This document shows positions 41,189-50,308 of a stretch of 64,000 bases of DNA, one piece after another (positions within the stretch are counted from its first letter, which is position 1; each line of letters opens with the position of its first letter). The notes under the pieces are model-generated. The model did not search any database, had not been told where the DNA came from, and saw only the letters and a program-made list of their open reading frames with translations. The translations under genes and the position numbers were made by a program. This DNA is from Sinisalibacter aestuarii. Its GTDB lineage: Bacteria; Pseudomonadota; Alphaproteobacteria; Rhodobacterales; Rhodobacteraceae. The stretch spans positions 819,001 through 883,000 of the forward strand of contig NZ_BROH01000001.1 in NCBI RefSeq assembly GCF_027923545.1, written 5' to 3'.

Positions 41189-41632
41189 TCAGTCGAACTT
41201 GCCCGAGGGCGCCAGCACCGTGGCCTCGCCTTTCAGCACCAGCTTGTGGCCGACGAAGGCTTCGGTTTTCAGCTGCACCCGGCGTTTGGAATAGTCGATT
41301 TCCATCACCGTCACCTCGGCGCGCACCACGTCGCCGGGGCGCACGGGAGCGATGAATTTGAGGTTCTGGCCGAGATAGACGGTGCCGTGCCCGGGAAGCT
41401 GCTCGCCGATCACAGCCGAGATCAGCCCGGCGGTCAGCATACCGTGGGCGATACGGCCCTCGAAGATCGTGTCCTGCGCATAGGAATCATCGAGATGCAC
41501 CGGGTTGCGGTCGGTCGAGACCTCGGCGAAGAGCTCGATGTCGCGGTCGGTGACTTCCTTGGTGAGATGGCGCGTCATACCGATTTCGAGATCTTCGATC
41601 ACGATCGTGCCGCGAGGCAAATTGTCCAACAT
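41189..41632 (-). CDS. MaoC-family (R)-specific enoyl-CoA hydratase
   Basis: A 147-residue hot-dog-fold hydratase. The hydratase 2 motif is present: FAEVSTDRNPVHLDDSYA supplies the catalytic aspartate and histidine, followed by RIAHGMLTAGLISAVIG. It resembles PhaJ-type enzymes that hydrate enoyl-CoA to (R)-3-hydroxyacyl-CoA, or similar MaoC proteins in acyl-CoA pathways. It stands alone. After its TGA the same frame continues for 27 codons without stop, which I take as chance. Confidence 0.88.
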   Translation of the reverse strand: MLDNLPRGTIVIEDLEIGMTRHLTKEVTDRDIELFAEVSTDRNPVHLDDSYAQDTIFEGRIAHGMLTAGLISAVIGEQLPGHGTVYLGQNLKFIAPVRPGDVVRAEVTVMEIDYSKRRVQLKTEAFVGHKLVLKGEATVLAPSGKFD

Positions 41633-41723
41633 CCGCTCCTCCAGGTAATATTCTCACCAAGCCTGTGCCGGGTTGGCAAGAATATTACTTTGCAGGTGCA
41701 GAAAATCAAGCCCGCTCTTTGCG

Positions 41724-42596
41724 CTACCTCAGGAAGCCGCTGGCATAGGTCGGGGTGACCATTTCCCTTTGAATGAAGGCGTCGAGCGCGGCGGGGTCGG
41801 GCTGCTGCGACGTTTTGGTTTCATCCGCCGCAAGGCCGCCAGTGACGAAGAGGGAATCGATATCTTCGCCGAGCGCGCCCTGGATATCGGTGTGAATCCC
41901 GTCGCCCACGGCGAGGATGCGGCTGTTATCGGGGGCGATCCCCAGCGCCGCGAGCCGGGCGCGGGCGAGGTCGTAGATCGCCGGATGGGGCTTGCCGAAA
42001 TAGAGGCTCTCGCCGCCCATTTCGGTGTAGATCCGGGCAATCTCGCCGGCGCACCATTCGCGCACCTCGCCCCGGTCGACCACGAGATCGGGGTTGGCGC
42101 AGAGCAGCTTCAGCCCCTTCTGCTTGGCGTAGAGCAGGTGCGGGCGCAGATCGGCGGGGTTGGCCAGCGGGTCGAACGGGCCGGTGCAGATGATGCCTTC
42201 GGCCTCGTCGAGCGGCACCCGGGTGATCTCAACCGGGTTTTCGATCAGTTGCATCGGCTCGAAGAACACCTCGTCATGAGGCTCGCCCATGAACCAGACT
42301 TTTTCACCCGCCGCACCGCGATACATTGCCGCCCGCGCCGCATCGCCGGACGAGGCGATATCGTCATAGCTGTCGCGCGGCAGGTCCATCCGGTCGAGCT
42401 GGGCCTGCACGGCACTGCGCTGGCGCGGCGCATTGGTGACGAGGATGACGGTGCCACCGCCGGCCCGGAACTTCTGCAGCGCCGCAACGGCGGCGGGAAA
42501 GGGGCGGATACCGTCATGCACGCAGCCCCAGAGATCGCACAGCAGCACGTCATAGGGCTGGGAAATCTCGGCAAGCGTTTCGACGATCCGGGTCAT
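41724..42596 (-). CDS. HAD-superfamily class IIA hydrolase (TIGR01459)
   Basis: A 290-residue phosphatase of the NagD-like class IIA group. The nucleophile motif is LLCDLWGCVHDG; motif II is VTNAPR, and the C-terminal motif III GKPHPAIYDLA with VGDGIHTDIQGA gives the metal-binding acids. TIGR01459-type members are common in alphaproteobacteria; the substrate is a small phosphomonoester that is not identified. AAAGGAG supports the start at 42596. Divergent from the rhodanese pair. Confidence 0.9.
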   Translation of the reverse strand: MTRIVETLAEISQPYDVLLCDLWGCVHDGIRPFPAAVAALQKFRAGGGTVILVTNAPRQRSAVQAQLDRMDLPRDSYDDIASSGDAARAAMYRGAAGEKVWFMGEPHDEVFFEPMQLIENPVEITRVPLDEAEGIICTGPFDPLANPADLRPHLLYAKQKGLKLLCANPDLVVDRGEVREWCAGEIARIYTEMGGESLYFGKPHPAIYDLARARLAALGIAPDNSRILAVGDGIHTDIQGALGEDIDSLFVTGGLAADETKTSQQPDPAALDAFIQREMVTPTYASGFLR

Positions 42597-42724
42597 GGTG
42601 GCTCCTTTCGCCCCCTTGTGCCCGCGCGCCTGCAAAAAGGGAAGGGCGCGCGCGATTGCGACTTGGAATTCCGCTGCCGGAAACTCATATAGCAAAAAAC
42701 GAATATAAAGATGGAGAGCTCCAG

Positions 42725-43150
42725 ATGAGCAATTTCACCAAGCGGCAGGTTCTCGGCCTCAGCGCCCTTGCCCTCGTGGGCGTGGCCGGGATCGGCTATG
42801 CGATGACCGGCACCGGCGAGGCCGGGTTCGACCATCGGTTCATGACGGTGGACGAAATGCGTGCCACCGGCGGGCTGATCGTCGATATCCGCACCGCGCC
42901 GGAATGGTCGCAGACCGGGGTGATCGAGGGGGCGGAGCTCGTCACCTTCACCGATCCGGCGAGTTTTCTGGCGAAGGTCGGCCCGCAGCTCGCCGATGGG
43001 CGCGATCTGATCCTTGTCTGCCGTTCGGGCAACCGCACCTCGGCCGCCGCGCGGGCGCTGCAGGGCATGATCCCGAACCGCATCGTTTCGGTCGATGGCG
43101 GCATGAGCAAGGTGATCGCTTCGGGCTACCGGACCGTTTCGCCGAGCTGA
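42725..43150 (+). CDS. Rhodanese-like protein 1, membrane-anchored
   Basis: A 141-residue single-domain sulfurtransferase-like protein. A hydrophobic N-terminus (about residues 9-27, VLGLSALALVGVAGIGYAM) forms a signal or anchor, so the domain probably faces the periplasm. The rhodanese domain starts VDIRTAPEW and has the active-site loop CRSGNRTS with the catalytic cysteine. Start at 42725 is supported by GGAGAG. It is followed after 133 bp by a very similar cytoplasmic copy; the two appear to be a tandem duplication. Confidence 0.88.
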   Translation: MSNFTKRQVLGLSALALVGVAGIGYAMTGTGEAGFDHRFMTVDEMRATGGLIVDIRTAPEWSQTGVIEGAELVTFTDPASFLAKVGPQLADGRDLILVCRSGNRTSAAARALQGMIPNRIVSVDGGMSKVIASGYRTVSPS

Positions 43151-43283
43151 TCGGCGCTTTCGGGGTTGACCTGCGGCCCTGTGACGCGCTGGAATCCTTT
43201 GGAACAAGGACTGAGGTTACATATTTAGATTATTGAATGCGTAGACCATTCCCCGGACCCGGGGACGCAAAGGAGAAACGGCG

Positions 43284-43649
43284 ATGTTCGGTTTTGGCGC
43301 GGCCCCGCAGATCGAGGGCTTTGAGCACAAGGTGATGAGTGTTGACGAGATGAACGCCTCCGGCGCGCTGATCGTCGATATCCGCACGCCGCCGGAATGG
43401 TATCAGACCGGCGTGATCGAGGGGGCAAAGCTCGTCACCTTCCAGGATCCGCAGACTTTTCTGGCCGAGATCAAGGACGAGATTGCAGACGGGCGCGACG
43501 TGGTGCTGGTCTGCCGCTCGGGCAGCCGCACGCAGGCGGCGGGCATGTATCTGGCGCAGATGATCGAGAACAAGGTGATCTCGGCCGCTGGCGGGATGAT
43601 CGAGATCGTCGCCCGGCAGGGCTACCAGCCGGTCGCCCCGGCGGCGTAA
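43284..43649 (+). CDS. Rhodanese-like protein 2, soluble
   Basis: A 121-residue rhodanese domain nearly colinear with the upstream protein: VDIRTPPEWYQTGVIEGA versus VDIRTAPEWSQTGVIEGA, and the active-site loop CRSGSRTQ. It lacks the hydrophobic N-terminus, having MFGFGAAPQIEGFE instead, so it is likely cytoplasmic. AAAGGAG precedes the ATG. Rhodaneses move sulfane sulfur from donors such as thiosulfate or persulfides; the true donor is unknown. Confidence 0.88.
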   Translation: MFGFGAAPQIEGFEHKVMSVDEMNASGALIVDIRTPPEWYQTGVIEGAKLVTFQDPQTFLAEIKDEIADGRDVVLVCRSGSRTQAAGMYLAQMIENKVISAAGGMIEIVARQGYQPVAPAA

Positions 43650-43871
43650 TCGCCCCCACAGAGCAACAGCGCGCCCCGCCCGAACCGGCGGGGCGTTTCA
43701 TTTCCGGCGCGCGGAGTCCTGCGCGGCATCGTCACCTTATGGCCGGAAACCGCCCAAATGCCCCCTGCGACATTCCTGCGCGTGCAGTATCGGTAATTGC
43801 TGAATAACTGCCGGCCCGTTACCGAAAGCCCCGCGACCGACCGCGGGGCTGAAACAACGAGAGGCAGATCA

Positions 43872-44183
43872 ATGACGCTCGCAAAATCCTTCGCCCTCCT
43901 TCTGGCCGGCACAGTCGCCACCCCGCTCCTCGCAGCCCATAACAACCCGTGGATGAGTACCGAAGATACCGTTCTGATGCAGTATCACGATGAGAACCTC
44001 GCTCAGAGCGAGGGCACGCCCGGCGAGGATGAAATGCTCGGGGTGATGGTCCGCGACGCCTACGGCAAGCTGGTGCTCGATGCCGGTCGGGATGACGGGC
44101 TTGGGTTGGCGCAAGGTTACTCCGGCGGCGGTGCGCAGGGTGGTGGCAGCGGCGGCCAGGACGGCGCCCGGGCCCGCCGCTGA
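43872..44183 (+). CDS. Small secreted protein of unknown function
   Basis: A 103-residue protein with a Sec signal peptide (about residues 1-21, ending ATPLLAA). The mature part, HNNPWMSTEDTVLMQYHDENLAQ, is acidic, and the last 25 residues are Gly/Ser-rich and end basic. I do not recognise a family. Start at 43872 gives a classical signal; an upstream in-frame ATG at 43797 would spoil it. A strong terminator follows. Confidence 0.75.
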   Translation: MTLAKSFALLLAGTVATPLLAAHNNPWMSTEDTVLMQYHDENLAQSEGTPGEDEMLGVMVRDAYGKLVLDAGRDDGLGLAQGYSGGGAQGGGSGGQDGARARR

Positions 44184-44198
44184 TCGCCGGGCAATAGA

Positions 44199-44228
44199 AA
44201 ACCCCCGCAGACGATCCTGCGGGGGTTT
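44199..44228. terminator. Bidirectional terminator between secreted protein and ppaC
   Basis: AAACCCCCGCAG (44199-44210) pairs perfectly with CTGCGGGGGTTT (44217-44228), loop ACGATC. It lies between convergent genes and the A/T-run ends let it serve both. Confidence 0.9.
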
Positions 44229-44250
44229 GTTCAGCCAGAGTTGCGGCAGA

Positions 44251-45171
44251 TCAGAGTTTGAGGTTCGGGATGATCTGCTTTTTGCGGCTCACAACGCCGG
44301 GCAGCACCACCGTATCGCCCTCGACGGTGGCGGCGAAGCTCTTTTCGGCCACCGTTTTCACCAGCGCGTTCGGCACCAGCAAGGTGGCTTCCTCGTTGAG
44401 GATATCGACGACGAAAAGCAGCACCTGATCGACGCCATCTTCCTCGGCCACGGTCTTCATCGTTTCCATCAGGCTCGCCTTGCGGTCGAGCGGGATATCC
44501 GGCGCGGTGGTTTCCAGCACCGAAACGCGGAACTTCGTGCCCTCGATGGCGTATTCCTTCGAATCCATCCGCAACAACTCGGCATCGGAGAAGGCCGAGA
44601 CATCGGATTTCGCGGCGAACATCTCGGCGGCATAGTCCGGGATCGAAATGCCCAGTTCATGGGCGAGGTCTTCGGCCACTTCGCGATCGCGCGGTGTGGT
44701 GGTGGGCGAGCGGAATTCCAGCGTGTCTGAAAGGATGCAGGACAGCGCCAGCGCGCGGATTTCGTCGGTCATCCTGGCGGTATCGTCGCCCATCAGGTCA
44801 TACATGATGGTCGCCGTGCAGGCGACAGGGCGGATGGTGATGTCGATCGGCCCCTTGGTTTCAAGCCCGCCGGCAAGCTTGTGGTGGTCGATGATCTGGC
44901 GCAGATCGGCGGCGTTGATGCCGGCCGGCAGCTCGGCGGGGTTGTTGGTGTCGACCACGACGCAGGGCTGATCGGCGTCCACATCCGCGATGATGCGCGG
45001 CTTGGCCACGTCCCAGCGCTGGAGCACGAAGGCGGCCTCGGTGTTGGGTTCGCCCAGCAGCACCGCCTCGGCGGGGGTGCCTTTCACCTCGGAAAGATAC
45101 CAGGCCCAGATCAGCGGCGAGCCGGTCGAGTCGGTGTCGGGCGATTTGTGGCCGAAAACGAGGGTGGTCAT
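44251..45171 (-). CDS. ppaC: Manganese-dependent inorganic pyrophosphatase
   Basis: A 306-residue family II pyrophosphatase of the DHH superfamily, hydrolysing pyrophosphate to drive biosynthetic reactions. Metal ligands are in FGHKSPDTDS, VVDTNNP and IIDHHKLAG; the C-terminal DHHA2 domain ends with the conserved SRKKQIIP, whose Arg-Lys-Lys binds substrate. Start at 45171. Family II enzymes replace the Mg-dependent Ppa in several Rhodobacteraceae. Upstream gap of about 305 bp. Confidence 0.95.
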   Translation of the reverse strand: MTTLVFGHKSPDTDSTGSPLIWAWYLSEVKGTPAEAVLLGEPNTEAAFVLQRWDVAKPRIIADVDADQPCVVVDTNNPAELPAGINAADLRQIIDHHKLAGGLETKGPIDITIRPVACTATIMYDLMGDDTARMTDEIRALALSCILSDTLEFRSPTTTPRDREVAEDLAHELGISIPDYAAEMFAAKSDVSAFSDAELLRMDSKEYAIEGTKFRVSVLETTAPDIPLDRKASLMETMKTVAEEDGVDQVLLFVVDILNEEATLLVPNALVKTVAEKSFAATVEGDTVVLPGVVSRKKQIIPNLKL

Positions 45172-45476
45172 GGTCGCGGTTCCATTCGTGATTGGGAGTT
45201 CGCGGGCCTTATAAGATAGGGGCGGGGGCTTGTCACGCGGCTCTTCGCAGCTGCGGCATTTGCGGCGGGGCGGGGTGATGGCGAGGCTGTCTGCGGCGCG
45301 GGGATCTGTTGCCGAACGTCTCCAGAAATCCGGATTTCTGGAGTCTTTGTGGCCAGTGAAATCGCATAATATCAATGTGTTGCCTGTTTCTCTGCGTTAA
45401 CCCCGCGTTCATCTTTCTTGCCGGGCCAGCTCTCCGCCGCGCTTCCCCTGCCGCGCCCAACCGCCTACAAGGCGCC
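45172..45476. other. Intergenic region with a perfect 24-bp palindrome
   Basis: No gene is supported in this 305-bp gap between divergent ppaC and DUF2161 genes. It holds a perfect palindrome at 45320-45343, each half containing the 14-mer CCGGATTTCTGGAG, which also stands next to the octamer array at 31819. The 45355-45420 part is AT-richer and may hold the DUF2161 promoter. Confidence 0.7.
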
Positions 45477-46127
45477 ATGACCCGGCCCCGCGAAACCGAT
45501 CTCTACGCACCCGTGAAGGCGCATCTCGAAGCCGCCGGCTACGAGGTGAAGGCCGAGGTGGGTCCGGCGGACGTGGTCGGCGTGGCCGGGGACGCGCTGG
45601 TGGTGGTGGAGCTGAAGGCCGGCTTTTCGCTCACCCTGTTGCAGCAGGCCGTTGCGCGCCAGAAGCTGACCGACAGTGTCTATGTCGCCGTGCCGCGCTG
45701 GCTGGGGCGGGCCGGGTGGAAGGCGTTCAAGGGCAATGTCGATTTGTGCAGGCGGCTGGGGCTGGGCGTGCTCTCGGTGCGGCTGGACGACGGGTTTGTC
45801 CAGGTCCATGCCGATCCGGCGCCGTTCCGCCCGCGCAAGTCGCCCGCCCGTAAGGCGCGGTTGCTTGGCGAGTTCGCCCGGCGCACGGGCGACCCCAATA
45901 CCGGCGGCACCAATGGCAAGATCGTCACCGCTTACCGGCAGGATGCCGAACGCATCGCCGCCTTCCTCGCCGCCAACGGCCCGAGCAAGGGGGCGGTGGT
46001 GGCGAAGGAGACCGGTGTGCGGCTTGCCACACGGATGATGGCCGACAACCATTACGGCTGGTTCGAGCGGGTGGCGAAAGGTGTCTACCAGCTAGCCGAG
46101 CCGGGGCGTGCGAAGGCCGGGGATTGA
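45477..46127 (+). CDS. DUF2161 protein, PD-(D/E)XK nuclease-like fold
   Basis: A 216-residue protein of the DUF2161 family. The N-terminus (YAPVKAHLEAAGYEVKAEVGPADVVG up to residue 30, then VVVELKAG) shows the core of PD-(D/E)XK phosphodiesterases: an aspartate followed by an ExK motif. The C-terminal part, with RQDAERIAAFLAANGPSKGAVVAKETG and YGWFERVAKGVYQL, resembles a winged-helix module. It may be a nuclease or DNA-binding protein in defence or repair, but no partner is nearby. Start at 45477 gives MTRPRETDLY; an upstream in-frame start at 45375 is unlikely. Confidence 0.82.
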   Translation: MTRPRETDLYAPVKAHLEAAGYEVKAEVGPADVVGVAGDALVVVELKAGFSLTLLQQAVARQKLTDSVYVAVPRWLGRAGWKAFKGNVDLCRRLGLGVLSVRLDDGFVQVHADPAPFRPRKSPARKARLLGEFARRTGDPNTGGTNGKIVTAYRQDAERIAAFLAANGPSKGAVVAKETGVRLATRMMADNHYGWFERVAKGVYQLAEPGRAKAGD

Positions 46128-46178
46128 CGGCAGATCGCGTGTGACGTTACTGTCAGGGACCAGACAGGAGTGCAGACG

Positions 46179-46217
46179 ATGATCAAGCTGGGCATGCCTT
46201 CCCGCCGTATCCGCTGA
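46179..46217 (+). CDS. Tiny upstream ORF (12 codons), possible leader peptide
   Basis: ATG at 46179 is preceded by ACAGGAG, eight bases upstream, and reads MIKLGMPSRRIR then TGA. A second six-codon unit (MMDQHG, 46261-46281) with CCGGAG before it follows, and then the Lys-rich gene at 46332. Such an array may regulate translation of the third frame or be chance. There is no conservation evidence available here. Confidence 0.3.
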   Translation: MIKLGMPSRRIR

Positions 46218-46331
46218 CGCCACGCGCGTCGGCCCTGCAATTCTTTCCCGGAGTATCCTGATGATGGACCAGCACGGCTGACCGGCCCACCGGCGCATTG
46301 CGCCCGTTTCCATTGATCACGGAGGTCATCC

Positions 46332-46499
46332 ATGACCCGCAAAACCAAGAAGCCCGCCCCGGCGGGCAAAGGCGGCGTGCCGAAATCCACGCCGAAACCC
46401 TCGCGCACGCCCGCGCATCTGCCGGGCCAGCCTGGCAAGGGGGGCTTTGACAAATCCGTCAAACACATCCCGCTGCCCGGCAAATCCCGGGGGCGCTGA
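46332..46499 (+). CDS. Small Lys/Pro/Gly-rich basic protein
   Basis: A 55-residue reading frame with a strong GGAGG (46321-46325) seven bases before the ATG. It is extremely basic: it starts MTRKTKKPAPAGKGG and continues with PSTPKPSRTPAHLPGQ-like Pro-rich stretches and ends GKSRGR. No hydrophobic core or cysteine is seen, so it is probably disordered and could bind nucleic acid. I do not recognise a family. It lies after DUF2161 in the same direction; a GGGGCGCG/CGCGCCCC hairpin (46506-46529) follows without a T-run. Confidence 0.6.
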   Translation: MTRKTKKPAPAGKGGVPKSTPKPSRTPAHLPGQPGKGGFDKSVKHIPLPGKSRGR

Positions 46500-46558
46500 A
46501 AGAAGGGGGCGCGGCCGCGGTCGCGCCCCTGACAATCGTGTTGTAAAAACCGACAATT

Positions 46559-46572
46559 TTGATCAGGATCAA
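46559..46572 (+). promoter_or_regulatory. FNR/FnrL binding site
   Basis: TTGATCAGGATCAA is a perfect match to TTGAT-N4-ATCAA. It lies 50 bp before the start of the di-haem peroxidase gene. If it acts as a class II activator site centred at -41.5, transcription would begin near 46607, just ahead of the GGAG ribosome binding site. It predicts induction under low oxygen by FnrL. Confidence 0.85.
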
Positions 46573-46621
46573 GTCCGCCCCACCCTGAGCGCGCTAGGGG
46601 AGGGGAAAACGGAGACGTATC

Positions 46622-47749
46622 ATGAAGCCCTTCACATTGGCTGCCTGCCTGATCGGCCTCGCCGCCCCGGCGCCGGGCGAGGGGTTCGACACGATGGAAG
46701 CGCTGGGCGAGGCGCTGTTTAACGATGCGGCCCTCTCGGCCAACCGCACCCAGTCCTGCGCCACCTGCCACAACCCCGATTTCGCCTTCACCGACCCGCG
46801 CGAGACCGACGCGGGCCTTGCCGTGTCGCTCGGTGACGATGGCGCCAGCCTGGGCGACCGTAACGCCCCGACAGCCGCCTATGCGATGTTCTCGCCCCGC
46901 TTCGAACAGCTCGATCCGGGTATCTACCGCGGTGGTCAGTTCCTCGACGGACGCGAACCCGATCTCGAAGGCCAGGCAGGCGGCCCGCCGCTGAACCCGA
47001 TCGAGATGGGGATGCCGGACAAGGCCAGCGTGGTGGCGCGGCTGCGCGAGAACCCCGATTATATCGACGCCTTCGCCACGCTGTTCGGCCGCGATGTGTG
47101 GAACGAGACCGACGCGGCATACCGGGCGATGACCGAAGCGATTGCCGCCTTCGAGCGCACCGAGGTTTTCGCGCCTTTCGACAGCAAGTATGACCGGTTT
47201 CTGCGTGGTGAGGTGGCGCTGACGCAGGAGGAAGAGCTTGGGCGGCTCCTGTTCTTTTCGCAGCAATTCACCAATTGCAATCTTTGCCACCAGTTGCGGA
47301 CCTCGCCGGTGGCCGCGGACGAGACCTTTTCCAACTACGAATACCACAATATCGGCGTGCCGGAGAACCGCGCCGTCCGCTCGATGACCGGCGTGACCGG
47401 GATCGACCACGGGCTTCTCGCCAATCCGGAGGTGGACGATCCGGCCACCGACGGCAAATTCAAGGTGCCCACCCTGCGCAACGTGGCGGTGACCGGCCCC
47501 TATATGCATAACGGCGTGTTCGGCGATCTGCGCACGGTGGTGCTGTTCTATAATATGTACAACACCAAGACCCCCGAAATGCTGATCAACCCCGAAACCG
47601 GCGCGCCCTTCGCGCCGCCGGAAGTGCCCGACACCTTGTCGATGGAAGAACTCACCCACGGGCCGGCGCTGGACGACAAGCGGATCGACGCACTGGTCGC
47701 CTTCATGAAAACCCTTACCGACGCGCGGTATGAGTATCTTCTGGAGTAG
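46622..47749 (+). CDS. Di-haem cytochrome c peroxidase
   Basis: A 375-residue periplasmic protein of the CcpA/MauG family. A short signal sequence (about 1-18) is followed by two haem-binding motifs, CATCH (46-50) and CNLCH (219-223). The spacing of about 170 residues and the TGPYMHNGVF segment, with a potential methionine ligand to the high-potential haem, are typical of bacterial peroxidases that reduce hydrogen peroxide with electrons from cytochrome c. A perfect FNR box upstream suggests control by oxygen. Haem c maturation genes are not in the window. MauG-like oxidations are an alternative. Confidence 0.92.
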   Translation: MKPFTLAACLIGLAAPAPGEGFDTMEALGEALFNDAALSANRTQSCATCHNPDFAFTDPRETDAGLAVSLGDDGASLGDRNAPTAAYAMFSPRFEQLDPGIYRGGQFLDGREPDLEGQAGGPPLNPIEMGMPDKASVVARLRENPDYIDAFATLFGRDVWNETDAAYRAMTEAIAAFERTEVFAPFDSKYDRFLRGEVALTQEEELGRLLFFSQQFTNCNLCHQLRTSPVAADETFSNYEYHNIGVPENRAVRSMTGVTGIDHGLLANPEVDDPATDGKFKVPTLRNVAVTGPYMHNGVFGDLRTVVLFYNMYNTKTPEMLINPETGAPFAPPEVPDTLSMEELTHGPALDDKRIDALVAFMKTLTDARYEYLLE

Positions 47750-47995
47750 CGGGTTCCGGACAATCCTGCTCTCGCTGCCGGGGCTGGCATTGTCGGCGTC
47801 AGGAGCGGCGGCCCTGGCAATGGGCTCGAGGAGACGGTCCCGGCATCGTCGAACGCTATCGACGAGGGAGATCCCACCCCTCCGCGGCTCCGGTCATGCC
47901 TTTCTTTCTCCGCGCTGGCGGCAACATCCGGGTTCACTGCAACACCGGGTGTCAACGCACGGGTCAAATGGCGACAAAAATCCTCTCCCGTGCTG
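47750..47995. other. Intergenic region, no gene seen
   Basis: Between the peroxidase and the groE promoter there is no supported gene; several short frames here have no start signals or recognisable products. The sequence GGGTGTCAACGCACGGGTCAAATGG near 47947 has two GTCAA elements but no clear dyad. Confidence 0.6.
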
Positions 47996-48024
47996 TTGAC
48001 AGCCCCGCGCCCGCTCCCTAGCTA
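47996..48024 (+). promoter_or_regulatory. Housekeeping promoter of groESL
   Basis: TTGACA (47996-48001), a 17-bp spacer, and TAGCTA (48019-48024) make a near-consensus sigma-70 promoter 67 bp before groES. The CIRCE element starts eight bases downstream, over the expected transcription start, a classical arrangement for repression by HrcA. Confidence 0.85.
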
Positions 48025-48031
48025 TGCGCCG

Positions 48032-48058
48032 TTAGCACTCGCCCCCGGTGAGTGCCAA
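48032..48058 (+). promoter_or_regulatory. CIRCE element (HrcA operator)
   Basis: TTAGCACTC (48032-48040), nine bases, then GAGTGCCAA (48050-48058) match the consensus TTAGCACTC-N9-GAGTGCTAA except for one base in the second arm. HrcA would bind here at normal temperature and release on heat shock. Confidence 0.93.
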
Positions 48059-48090
48059 GACCTGAACAACAGAGTTGAGGAGCCTCTGAA

Positions 48091-48378
48091 ATGGCATTTA
48101 CTCCCCTGCATGACCGCGTGCTCGTGCGCCGCGTTGAAGGCGAAGAAAAGACCGCTGGCGGTCTGATCATCCCTGACAGCGCCAAGGAAAAACCCGCCGA
48201 GGGCATCATCGTGGCCGTGGGCGCGGGCGCCCGTGACGAAGATGGCGACCGCATCCCGCTGGATGTGAAAGAGGGCGACAAGGTTCTCTTCGGCAAGTGG
48301 TCGGGCACCGAGGTGACCGTCGACGGCACCGAAATGCTGATCATGAAGGAATCCGACATCATGGGCATCATCGCCTGA
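48091..48378 (+). CDS. groS: Co-chaperonin GroES
   Basis: A 95-residue co-chaperonin that caps the GroEL ring. Sequence is full length, with [20 protein letters not shown] at the start (the mobile loop at [13 protein letters not shown]) and a normal [12 protein letters not shown]-terminal part. First gene of groESL behind a sigma-70 promoter and CIRCE. Confidence 0.98.
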   Translation: MAFTPLHDRVLVRRVEGEEKTAGGLIIPDSAKEKPAEGIIVAVGAGARDEDGDRIPLDVKEGDKVLFGKWSGTEVTVDGTEMLIMKESDIMGIIA

Positions 48379-48407
48379 TCGTCGGACCGCAATCGAAACA
48401 GATTTGA

Positions 48408-50060
<1,653 letters not shown>

Positions 50061-50108
50061 GACCTTTTCCGGCTTTGTCCGGAAAGGCTCTTCGCCAATC
50101 GAACCACG

Positions 50109-50137
50109 GAAAGGGCCGCCTCGCGCGGCCCTTTTTC
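50109..50137 (+). terminator. Terminator of groESL
   Basis: AAAGGGCCGC (50110-50119) pairs with GCGGCCCTTT (50125-50134), loop CTCGC, then TT. A perfect ten-pair stem 50 bp past the groL stop. Confidence 0.92.
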
Positions 50138-50308
50138 ATTGCCGGTGCGGCAGCCATGCGCGGGCGAGGCAGCGGCCCGGGCGGCTGTGGCCGCGCGCAG
50201 GGCCGGTCTGGCACCGATGACGTGGCGGCATTTTGCCAAGCCGTCTTAAAAACCAGCGGAAAAGATCCTATGTAAAGCTACGTAACATTTGCTTCGGGGG
50301 ACATTCCT

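Noticed and set aside
46128..46331. A riboswitch upstream of the small basic protein
   Set aside because: I could not match the sequence to any riboswitch class that I know; only the tiny ORFs are supported.
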